From the NCBI GenBank assembly GCA_002506645.1, contig DAXY01000033.1:6214-13354 (forward strand): a stretch of DNA of 7,141 nt. Reading direction: 5' to 3'. A model generated the notes under the pieces. That model made no database searches, was not told the origin of the DNA, and worked only from the letters and a program-made list of their open reading frames with translations. Source of the DNA: Vulcanisaeta distributa. Lineage in GTDB: Archaea > Thermoproteota > Thermoprotei > Thermoproteales > Thermocladiaceae. Below are positions 1-5,512 of this stretch, one piece after another. Within the stretch, counting starts at the first letter, position 1. Every line of letters starts with the position of its first letter. Made by a program: the position numbers and the translations under genes.

Positions 1-720
1 CCCGTGGTCTCGGTAAGGAGGATCGTGGTTAAGCAGACGAGGGGCTTTGAGGAGTTCGCCGTGTTGGCAAGGTATTACATTGGCAAATTATTTAGCGAGC
101 CTAGGTATAGGAGGTATGCGCTGGGCGTGCCTGGAGCCCTACTGCTTATTTACGGGACGTTCTATAGTATTTGGCCCTACATACCCGCCGTGGTCAGGAC
201 CTTGATAGTCGCGGGCATAACGATACTCCTAGGCGCAGCATTCATGCTATACGGCTTCAACCTGCACGAGGGCCTACTCAGATTCATCAGGATGTATGAG
301 GCGTCATTCTTCATATCAGCCCTATCAATATTCTTCGTGATAATATACTCACTGTCCACGTACTACATGCTACACCAGACAATACCGCTTTGGGGCGCAT
401 TTAATGTGTTTGACCTATTTGGTCTCGTGGTTGGCTCAATACTTACCGTCAACGCCGTTGAAGCGTACATAAAGTTTAGGACTAGGCCCTTCGGCAGGGT
501 TGCGGCTGACGTGCTCCTGACCGTGTTCCTATTCTTCGTAGCTGGCGACCTGGCCGGTTACATGCTCGGTAAGGTGGGTACGTACACCCTACTCTTTGAT
601 TTAATGATTTATACCGTGGTAGGGTTAATAACGTTGATTGTACTGGGCATATTGAGGAATAGGTATGGTAAGGTTAAGGGTGGAGGTAAGCCGAGATCTA
701 GGGGCGTTGGCCTACGGTGA
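1..720 (+). CDS. Multi-pass membrane protein, probable DUF373 family, 5'-truncated by the window edge
   Basis: The reading frame is open to base 1 (CCC then GTG at 4), and the first residues read like the inside of a domain, so the GTG at 4 is probably not the true start. The visible 238 residues begin with a short soluble stretch (RIVVKQTRGFEE at about 6-17), followed by a basic segment (PRYRRY, 33-38) and about six hydrophobic segments near 39-57, 63-84, 101-122, 135-155, 167-187 and 194-216. This resembles the C-terminal membrane half of archaeal DUF373 proteins, which have an N-terminal soluble domain before the helices; that match is from memory of the family and the function is unknown. 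The tail after the last helix is basic and Gly-rich (residues 219-238), so it is probably cytoplasmic. Its last 56 nt overlap the start of the downstream methyltransferase gene, which suggests co-transcription and coupled translation. Confidence 0.6.
   Translation, partial: PVVSVRRIVVKQTRGFEEFAVLARYYIGKLFSEPRYRRYALGVPGALLLIYGTFYSIWPYIPAVVRTLIVAGITILLGAAFMLYGFNLHEGLLRFIRMYEASFFISALSIFFVIIYSLSTYYMLHQTIPLWGAFNVFDLFGLVVGSILTVNAVEAYIKFRTRPFGRVAADVLLTVFLFFVAGDLAGYMLGKVGTYTLLFDLMIYTVVGLITLIVLGILRNRYGKVKGGGKPRSRGVGLR
654..657 (+). promoter_or_regulatory. Ribosome binding site (GAGG) for the internal methyltransferase gene
   Basis: GAGG lies seven bases before the ATG at 665, inside the last codons of the membrane protein gene. 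An in-frame TGA at 653-655 precludes any longer reading frame for the methyltransferase, and no ATG, GTG or TTG lies between that stop and 665. The site therefore supports 665 as the start. Confidence 0.5.
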
Positions 721-1438
721 GTTGGAGGCTTTGGTCGAGTTAAGCAATGGCTCACTCGACCTCATTGATGATTCGAGGGACCTAGTGGTGGAGTATAAGG
801 GAGACCTTGAATTGTTGAGGAGGGTTATTTGCAGGGCAGCATTAATCAAGCGCGCCTGGGTCGAGGATGGCTCCAGCGAAAGGTTACTCGCGGGGCTCGA
901 TAGGTCTAGGTATAGAGCCTTAAGGAGGGGCAGGCCCAATGACGCTGTTGTTATTGACCTACGCATTGCGAGACTCCTCATTAACTTGGCGAGGACTAAG
1001 GAGGGCGAGGCATTTCTCGACCCATTCGTCGGTTCCGGGGTTATTGCCCAGGAGGCCATGCTAGTCGGCGCGCGGGTGATTGGTATCGATATTAACCCGA
1101 GGTACCTGGGCTCGTTAAGTAATAATGCATATGTTGATTCGGTGAATTCAGACTCATTACTAAGCCCAATTAGGAGCGGGTCCATACACTCAATAGCCAC
1201 GGACCCCCCATACAATAGGTTATCAATAAGTGATATAGACCTTGACTCACTATACAGGGGCTTTGCTGAGGAGGCATTCAGGGTGTTGAGGAACGGTGGT
1301 TACATCGCGTTCTCCCACCCAACCTATGTCGACTCCCTTGATTGGTTCCTGAACGTAGGCTTTGAACTCGTTATTAACGGCCTACAATACGTCCATGGCG
1401 GGTTAACCCGGTTAATATACGTCTTTAGGAAGCCCTAA
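665..1438 (+). CDS. Trm-G10/Trm11-type RNA (guanine-N2) methyltransferase, short form without an evident THUMP domain
   Basis: This is an S-adenosylmethionine-dependent RNA methylase, likely acting on tRNA guanosine 10. The evidence is a Rossmann-fold methylase domain over about residues 90-257: SAM-binding motif I DPFVGSG at 119-125, acidic motif II region GIDIN at 140-144, catalytic DPPY at 180-183, and a C-terminal VHGGLTRLIYVFRK stretch typical of archaeal Trm-G10. Residues 1-67 resemble the N-terminal ferredoxin-like domain of that family (LRVEVSRDLGALAYGELEAL). Family members are usually about 320-350 residues with a THUMP domain between these two parts; here only about 25 residues separate them, so THUMP seems missing. 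The start is fixed by an in-frame stop at 653-655 and a GAGG site. The gene overlaps the upstream membrane protein gene by 56 nt and the convergent hexulose phosphate synthase gene by 4 nt. The exact target nucleotide is an inference. Confidence 0.8.
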   Translation: MVRLRVEVSRDLGALAYGELEALVELSNGSLDLIDDSRDLVVEYKGDLELLRRVICRAALIKRAWVEDGSSERLLAGLDRSRYRALRRGRPNDAVVIDLRIARLLINLARTKEGEAFLDPFVGSGVIAQEAMLVGARVIGIDINPRYLGSLSNNAYVDSVNSDSLLSPIRSGSIHSIATDPPYNRLSISDIDLDSLYRGFAEEAFRVLRNGGYIAFSHPTYVDSLDWFLNVGFELVINGLQYVHGGLTRLIYVFRKP

Positions 1439-2094
1439 TCAATGCCCAGCAACCTCCTAATGTTCCTAGCAGCTGCCACGGGGTCCGGAGACTGCGTTAT
1501 TGCCCTACCAACAATCACGATGTCGATGTTTGTACCCCTGATCTTGGGTGCCACCCTCTCATCAATGCCGCCGGCTATTGCAACGGCTATGCCGTAATTA
1601 TCCCTAATGCCCACGGCCTCTTTCACTAAATCCTCGATAGTCAAACCCCTACTCCTCTGAACATCAATGCCGAGGTGAAGGCCCACATAGTCCGGCCTCA
1701 ACCCAATACTGATCAACTCCTTAACCCTGGCGGTTGGGTCCTTAACACTTATCATGTCCACCAACGACTTACCACCAAGCCTCCTCGTCTCATTAATGAA
1801 CTCGCTAATCGTCTCGTTTGCCGCGGCGCCCAGGACACTTACTATGCCCGCACCGGCGTTTATGGCTAGCCTAGCCTCGAGGGCTCCAACATCCATTGTC
1901 TTGAGATCAGCCATGACTACGGCATTTGGGCAGGCAACCTTCAGGGCACTAACTATGAATATGCCAGCCGCCTTTATCAATGGGGTCCCCGCCTCAACTA
2001 TATCCACGGCATCAGCACTACATAACCTACGCGCTAGGTCAACGGCCGCGCTGGGCTCCGTTAGGTCCAACGCCACCTGCAGTTTCAACAGCAC
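1435..2094 (-). CDS. hxlA: 3-hexulose-6-phosphate synthase (OMP decarboxylase superfamily)
   Basis: The enzyme interconverts D-arabino-3-hexulose 6-phosphate with ribulose 5-phosphate and formaldehyde. In archaea without an oxidative pentose phosphate pathway it usually runs towards ribulose 5-phosphate, for nucleotide synthesis. The 219-residue protein is a full TIM barrel: LQVALDL at 5-11, DIVEAGTPLIKAAG at 31-44, the superfamily motif ADLKTMD at 62-68 (Asp63, Lys65, Asp68), VLGAA at 88-92, HLGIDVQ at 140-146 and phosphate-binding AGGI (174-177) and GRAIT (197-200 region). The DLKTMD and HxGxDxQ motifs favour this enzyme over OMP decarboxylase. It is a stand-alone form, not fused to the isomerase HxlB or to Fae, and no hxlB lies in the window. 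It starts with GTG directly after the TGA of the upstream coiled-coil gene and has an AGGAG site, so translation is probably coupled. Confidence 0.88.
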   Translation of the reverse strand: MLLKLQVALDLTEPSAAVDLARRLCSADAVDIVEAGTPLIKAAGIFIVSALKVACPNAVVMADLKTMDVGALEARLAINAGAGIVSVLGAAANETISEFINETRRLGGKSLVDMISVKDPTARVKELISIGLRPDYVGLHLGIDVQRSRGLTIEDLVKEAVGIRDNYGIAVAIAGGIDERVAPKIRGTNIDIVIVGRAITQSPDPVAAARNIRRLLGID

Positions 2095-2535
2095 TCACCA
2101 GCTCCTAAATATTATCTTGATTGGTACGCCCACCTTTAACTCGACAAGTATTGGTACCTCCGCCTTATCACCGAGTTTATTAATGATGATGTTAAGCACG
2201 TCCCTAACCTTCATTAAGGCCGACAACCTATCGGCCATGGCCTTCCTACTCTCGTCAAGGGCCTCATACTCATCAATGGGCCTTGGGTCAAAAATTATCT
2301 TTAATCCCGTAAGTTCGATAGCCGTGGATAACGATAATTGTTGCCCCTTACCAACTATTTCCTCCAACATCTTCATCAGCGCGATGTACTTATCGGCCTT
2401 GACCTTTAACTCACCCATCATCCCCTCGATGTCCTTAATCCTCCTCTCAAGATCATTTATTTGATTATTTACATAGTCAAGTAGTTCCTTAACTCCGTTA
2501 AAGGTCATAAGCTCTAGGTCAGGCGCGCTTGACAT
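2095..2535 (-). CDS. Hypothetical coiled-coil protein, first gene of the hxlA unit
   Basis: I do not recognise this 146-residue protein. It has no signal peptide or membrane segment and is charged and mostly helical. A long amphipathic helix with heptad-like spacing spans about 13-62, followed by a beta-like stretch (IELTGLKIIF, 73-82), a second helix at about 88-119 and a beta-hairpin-like end (PILVELKVGVPIKIIF, 128-143). The two halves look like repeats of a helix plus beta unit that each end in KIIF. The helix/strand alternation recalls prefoldin-like proteins, but I see no family signature. The ATG at 2535 lies about 28 nt from a TATA-like box, consistent with a nearly leaderless transcript. 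The stop codon directly abuts the hxlA start codon, so the two are almost surely co-transcribed; a scaffold or partner role for HxlA is only a guess. Confidence 0.75.
   Translation of the reverse strand: MSSAPDLELMTFNGVKELLDYVNNQINDLERRIKDIEGMMGELKVKADKYIALMKMLEEIVGKGQQLSLSTAIELTGLKIIFDPRPIDEYEALDESRKAMADRLSALMKVRDVLNIIINKLGDKAEVPILVELKVGVPIKIIFRSW
2102..2106 (-). promoter_or_regulatory. Ribosome binding site (AGGAG) for hxlA
   Basis: AGGAG on the minus strand sits in the final Arg-Ser codons of the coiled-coil gene, seven bases before the hxlA GTG at 2094-2092. It decides for this GTG start and contrasts with the leaderless look of first genes in this window: internal operon genes use Shine-Dalgarno sites, promoter-proximal ones do not. 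Confidence 0.55.
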
Positions 2536-2559
2536 GCCATTGAATTGACAACGAAGTAG

Positions 2560-2567
2560 TTTAAAAA
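2560..2567 (-). promoter_or_regulatory. TATA-like box for the coiled-coil/hxlA unit
   Basis: The minus strand reads TTTTTAAA, centred about 28 nt before the ATG at 2535. This is the spacing expected when an archaeal transcript starts at or a few bases before the start codon, and there is no Shine-Dalgarno site between. The box is part of a seven-T run (2563-2569) that could also help end transcription of the upstream cca gene. Confidence 0.5.
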
Positions 2568-2585
2568 AATATCGCTTATGAAAAA
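2563..2585 (-). terminator. Possible T-tract terminator after cca
   Basis: On the minus strand, five Ts (2581-2585) and seven Ts (2563-2569) follow the cca stop codon at 2593 within 30 nt. Archaeal transcription commonly ends at oligo-T runs without a hairpin, and I see no hairpin here. The second run overlaps the TATA-like box of the next gene. Confidence 0.35.
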
Positions 2586-2592
2586 TTGAGTG

Positions 2593-3966
2593 TTAACGCG
2601 CCAACCACCAGGGCCGTGACCATAGAAACTCCTCAACCACTAACCTCTCCCCCTGCTCGAGGTTGTTCAAATCGTTAATCGACCTTATCCTCACATACTG
2701 GGCATTGCCAAGAGAAGCCCTCAAATGCTTCAGCGATATGTTGGTTAGTAAGTGCCTAATTGCGTCAATAACGTCGTAAAACCTCCTCCTCCTAACCACA
2801 AACCAGCGCGAACCCCTTATGAACGGGCCAATGACGCTTGGGTCATTTACGTACTTCCTAATGAATTCCTCAGCCGCGCTCGAGTTTACGGGCGGCCCCT
2901 CATGCAGTTCGTAGGGGGGTAGCTCAAGTTCGTTTAGGGATATCATTATGAGTATTACTGACTTATCATCGCTCCAGGCCATTGACCTTATCACACCGAA
3001 TCCAAGCCTCCTTAGATTCCTATTTAGTGATGCCAACAATTTCCTAATCTCACCCCACGTAATGTCGGGCGATGTATTTCCTGGGTATGGAATCCTGATG
3101 ACCACGGTGGGTAGGGACCAGGTGGGCTTTACGGCCTTATGAACCCTCATGAAGAACTCCACCCTTGGATTTCTGAGGAACTCCTTCGACGCCGCTATGG
3201 CCGTGGCCAGCGTTTCCCTGCTTATTGACGCAGCGGCGTTTCGGCTAGGATCCACCGGGTCTATTATTATGACGGGCGACTTAAACCTCCTTATCGCGTC
3301 TCTCTCGTTATACGTACCCGTCATGTCTATGAACACGTGCCTCGTCGACCAATTACTGATGGCCTTGATCACGTCGAGGAATGAGCCGTAATGTATTACC
3401 AATAGTTCGCTCACGTAGCCGCTGAATCCCTGAACCTTGATCTCGGCGCCGTAGACGCCTATTGATTTGAAGAACGCCTTTAACAACCTAACGTCGGTAT
3501 TCCTCTGCCCCAATCTGCTGTTTATGAACTCCGTATGTAGTGGGGTCCTGTCCGCGGCAGTTAATGGCTTTTCACCAGGGCTTATGCGTATGCACGGCAC
3601 AACATCTATCTCGAAGTCATTAATTAGTAATTGAATGTATGGATGCTGCGCGTACTTAATATTCCAATTAATATTATGCTCAGTCGCTATGCTGATTAGG
3701 TCATTTGTTATGCTGCCATCCTTAATCCTATTGACGTACTCCCTAGGCAGGATAATGAATATGTCGATATCCCTATCGCCAGATAACCACGTGTCCTTAG
3801 CCACGGAGCCCTGTATCGTCACGCTAAAGTCCCTATAGCCACGCCTCGATAGGCCGCTCATCAATAACTTAACGACCTCATTGGCCGTGTTCATGACTCT
3901 AGCCCTCTCCTCAGGGCTTGGTGTGGTAATCCTCACGGCCTCGGATAAAACCTCCTCAATATTCAC
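2593..3966 (-). CDS. cca: CCA-adding enzyme (archaeal class I tRNA nucleotidyltransferase)
   Basis: The enzyme adds or repairs the 3'-terminal CCA of tRNA from CTP and ATP without a nucleic acid template. The N-terminal polymerase-beta-type domain shows GSVAKDTWLSGDRDIDIF at 53-70 with metal-binding Asp66 and Asp68; the third carboxylate is Asp121 in FEIDVVPC (118-125). The GEKPLTAADRTPLHTEF stretch (131-147) and LLKAFFKSIGVYGAEIKVQGFSGYVSELL (161-189) are highly typical of the archaeal class I family. Residues beyond about 260 form the tRNA-binding body and tail domains. At 457 residues it is full length and slightly longer than some relatives. The start is a GTG with no Shine-Dalgarno site but with a TATA-like box 26 nt upstream, implying a leaderless mRNA. 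It lies 45 nt after the TPR-like gene on the same strand, with its own promoter. Confidence 0.95.
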   Translation of the reverse strand: MNIEEVLSEAVRITTPSPEERARVMNTANEVVKLLMSGLSRRGYRDFSVTIQGSVAKDTWLSGDRDIDIFIILPREYVNRIKDGSITNDLISIATEHNINWNIKYAQHPYIQLLINDFEIDVVPCIRISPGEKPLTAADRTPLHTEFINSRLGQRNTDVRLLKAFFKSIGVYGAEIKVQGFSGYVSELLVIHYGSFLDVIKAISNWSTRHVFIDMTGTYNERDAIRRFKSPVIIIDPVDPSRNAAASISRETLATAIAASKEFLRNPRVEFFMRVHKAVKPTWSLPTVVIRIPYPGNTSPDITWGEIRKLLASLNRNLRRLGFGVIRSMAWSDDKSVILIMISLNELELPPYELHEGPPVNSSAAEEFIRKYVNDPSVIGPFIRGSRWFVVRRRRFYDVIDAIRHLLTNISLKHLRASLGNAQYVRIRSINDLNNLEQGERLVVEEFLWSRPWWLAR

Positions 3967-3987
3967 AGTATGCCTGAGTACGAATGA

Positions 3988-3997
3988 ATTAATAAAA
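3988..3997 (-). promoter_or_regulatory. TATA-like box for cca
   Basis: The minus strand reads TTTTATTAAT, centred about 26 nt before the GTG at 3966, which places the expected transcription start on the start codon itself. It supports the GTG choice. The box lies within the 45-nt gap after the stop codon of the TPR-like gene. Confidence 0.5.
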
Positions 3998-4011
3998 CCA
4001 CCCTCAATGCC

Positions 4012-5412
4012 TTATCGACCACCCACGACCTCGTTGAGCCTGTCCTTAACCTTAATTAGTAGGTCCTTAACCCTATTGAGGAATTCCTCATCTGTGGAGA
4101 ACCCGCGCAATTCCTCAATCATCTCATCAACGTCCATGTCGAGCGGGTTCAAGCCAAGCCCAGCTAGGTAGGCGAGAACCTCGAGGGCCGTATCCCCACC
4201 CAGCCCCTCCTCCTTAACCACGTCCATCATTACCTTCCCAACAACGTAGAGCTTGAGCGTATTGGCATCAGTATTAAGTGCGTGGGCGAGATCCTCATAA
4301 TCACCCTTACGGAACTCCTCAATGAATGCCTCAAAACTTCCATACCTATCCCTAATCATGTTGTCGAAGTACTCGCTCACGGCCTTGACGTACTTCGAGT
4401 ATATCCTAATGGCGTCATCAACCTCCTCAACACCGTCTATAGCGCCTCTGTAGGACATAACCGCGCCCTCCGTCGTTAATTCATCTATTAGGCCCTCATT
4501 AATTAGCTCGAGGAATTTATCCCCAGCCTCCTCATACATCCTCCAATCACCCTCTTCAATGGCCCTGCACAGTAGGTAAAAGGCTGTGCATAGGTCCCCC
4601 TTCACCTTCACGGCGCTCCAGTACCCCTCACTCAATCCCTGGGCATTGCTTAAGGCGCCCCTGCAGGCGTCGTAGTACTGCATGGCCCTGGCAATATCGC
4701 CATGGGTGAAGTAGTAATTAGCCAACACCTCGGAGGAATCCATCATGCTGAGCACCTCGTTGGCCCTCGCCTCCTCAATACCCACGGCCTCCCTAAAGCT
4801 CACCACGGACAATGCATACAGCTTCGAGGCATCCTCTATCATGCCCCTCTCAGCCTCGTGATTACCCTCCTCATGAAGCCTGGAAGCCCTGACTCTAAGG
4901 TCCTCGGCTCTCGTGACCTTCGACATGGCCTCCATGAACCGTGCCTTACCGATATTGCCGAGACCCTCATAGGCCGCGGCAGCCGCGCTGAACCGGGTTA
5001 TGGCGTTTTCATACGCCGCTATCGAGTATAACGCAATGCCAAGAGCCTCATTTACTCTGGCGCCCAACTCACCCCTTATGTTGATGCTCACGTTCTCATC
5101 AACCGCAATAATGCCAGACCCCAGATCCATATTAACCAATAACTGGGTGAGGCTTGGGATATCGCTTAGGTCCACGTGCCTTATTACCTTGGTAACCCCG
5201 TCCTTAATGCTTGCCTCATCCAGGCCCTTAATCATTGAGTAGTCGCTTATGGCTATGGTACATTCATCATTGCAGGACGCCACATCGCGAAACGCGCTGT
5301 TTATGATTAAGTCCCTGGGCACGGAACCCTTCAGCATCTGCATGATAATTGAGGCCACGGAATTCGTTATACACTCATGATCCCAATGGCAGGCATCAGG
5401 TATATTACTCAT
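4012..5412 (-). CDS. Hypothetical TPR-like helical protein with an N-terminal Cys/His cluster
   Basis: I do not recognise this 466-residue protein. It has no signal peptide or membrane segment, so it is probably cytoplasmic. Near the N-terminus are CHWDHEC (8-14; Cys8, His9, His12, Cys14) and CNDEC (47-51; Cys47, Cys51), a possible metal site or disulfide pair. Residues about 118-290 are Ala-rich amphipathic helices with TPR-like character, for example AYENAITRFSAAAAAYEGLG (133-152) and YYFTHGDIARAMQYYDACRGAL (233-254). The region from about 295 is acidic and helical, ending with an EELRGFSTDEEFLNRVKDLL-type helix. TPR-like folds usually bind other proteins, but no partner or catalytic motif is visible. 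It is divergent from the nucleotidyltransferase gene and is followed by cca, which has its own TATA-like box. The ATG at 5412 is placed about 28 nt after a TATA-like box, consistent with a very short leader. Confidence 0.8.
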   Translation of the reverse strand: MSNIPDACHWDHECITNSVASIIMQMLKGSVPRDLIINSAFRDVASCNDECTIAISDYSMIKGLDEASIKDGVTKVIRHVDLSDIPSLTQLLVNMDLGSGIIAVDENVSINIRGELGARVNEALGIALYSIAAYENAITRFSAAAAAYEGLGNIGKARFMEAMSKVTRAEDLRVRASRLHEEGNHEAERGMIEDASKLYALSVVSFREAVGIEEARANEVLSMMDSSEVLANYYFTHGDIARAMQYYDACRGALSNAQGLSEGYWSAVKVKGDLCTAFYLLCRAIEEGDWRMYEEAGDKFLELINEGLIDELTTEGAVMSYRGAIDGVEEVDDAIRIYSKYVKAVSEYFDNMIRDRYGSFEAFIEEFRKGDYEDLAHALNTDANTLKLYVVGKVMMDVVKEEGLGGDTALEVLAYLAGLGLNPLDMDVDEMIEELRGFSTDEEFLNRVKDLLIKVKDRLNEVVGGR

Positions 5413-5433
5413 AACAATTTTATGGCGGCATTT

Positions 5434-5444
5434 CCTTAAAATTT
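5434..5444 (-). promoter_or_regulatory. TATA-like box for the TPR-like gene
   Basis: The minus strand reads AAATTTTAAGG, with the A/T core centred about 28 nt before the ATG at 5412. The surroundings are strongly A/T-rich (5438-5458), so the exact box is uncertain. It lies in the 100-bp region shared with the divergent nucleotidyltransferase promoter. Confidence 0.4.
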
Positions 5445-5479
5445 ATTTTTATTATTTTCGAGTATTGGCACGGCACAAT

Positions 5480-5491
5480 AAGGATTAAATA
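5480..5491 (+). promoter_or_regulatory. BRE/TATA-like promoter for the nucleotidyltransferase gene
   Basis: The sequence AAGGATTAAATA places an A/T-rich box (5484-5491) centred about 25 nt before the ATG at 5513, preceded by a purine-rich stretch that could be a TFB recognition element. No Shine-Dalgarno site lies between, so the mRNA is probably leaderless. Confidence 0.5.
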
Positions 5492-5512
5492 CTTAAAAAT
5501 GAAATACCACAT

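Noticed and set aside
764..775. TGATGA resembling the C box of an archaeal C/D box guide RNA
   Set aside because: No matching D' or D box (CTGA) at the expected 10-20 nt spacing follows, and the site is inside a well-supported coding region.
712..1215. A 167-codon open frame on the minus strand inside the methyltransferase gene
   Set aside because: It lies opposite the motif-bearing methylase domain and its product has no recognisable features.
1435..2094. Orotidine 5'-phosphate decarboxylase (pyrF) as identity of the barrel enzyme
   Set aside because: The DLKTMD motif, the VLGAA segment and HLGIDVQ match hexulose phosphate synthase more closely than the DxKxxDI pattern of OMP decarboxylase.
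1754..2464. A 236-codon open frame on the + strand across hxlA and the coiled-coil gene
   Set aside because: It is antisense to two genes with clear coding character, its translation is Ser/Leu/Ala-rich low-complexity text with no motif, and it has no promoter or ribosome binding site. It is a shadow of the opposite strand.
5413..5512. Possible small RNA or small protein in the divergent gap
   Set aside because: The 100 bp are explained by two back-to-back promoters; I see no stem-loop, kink-turn motif or convincing short reading frame.
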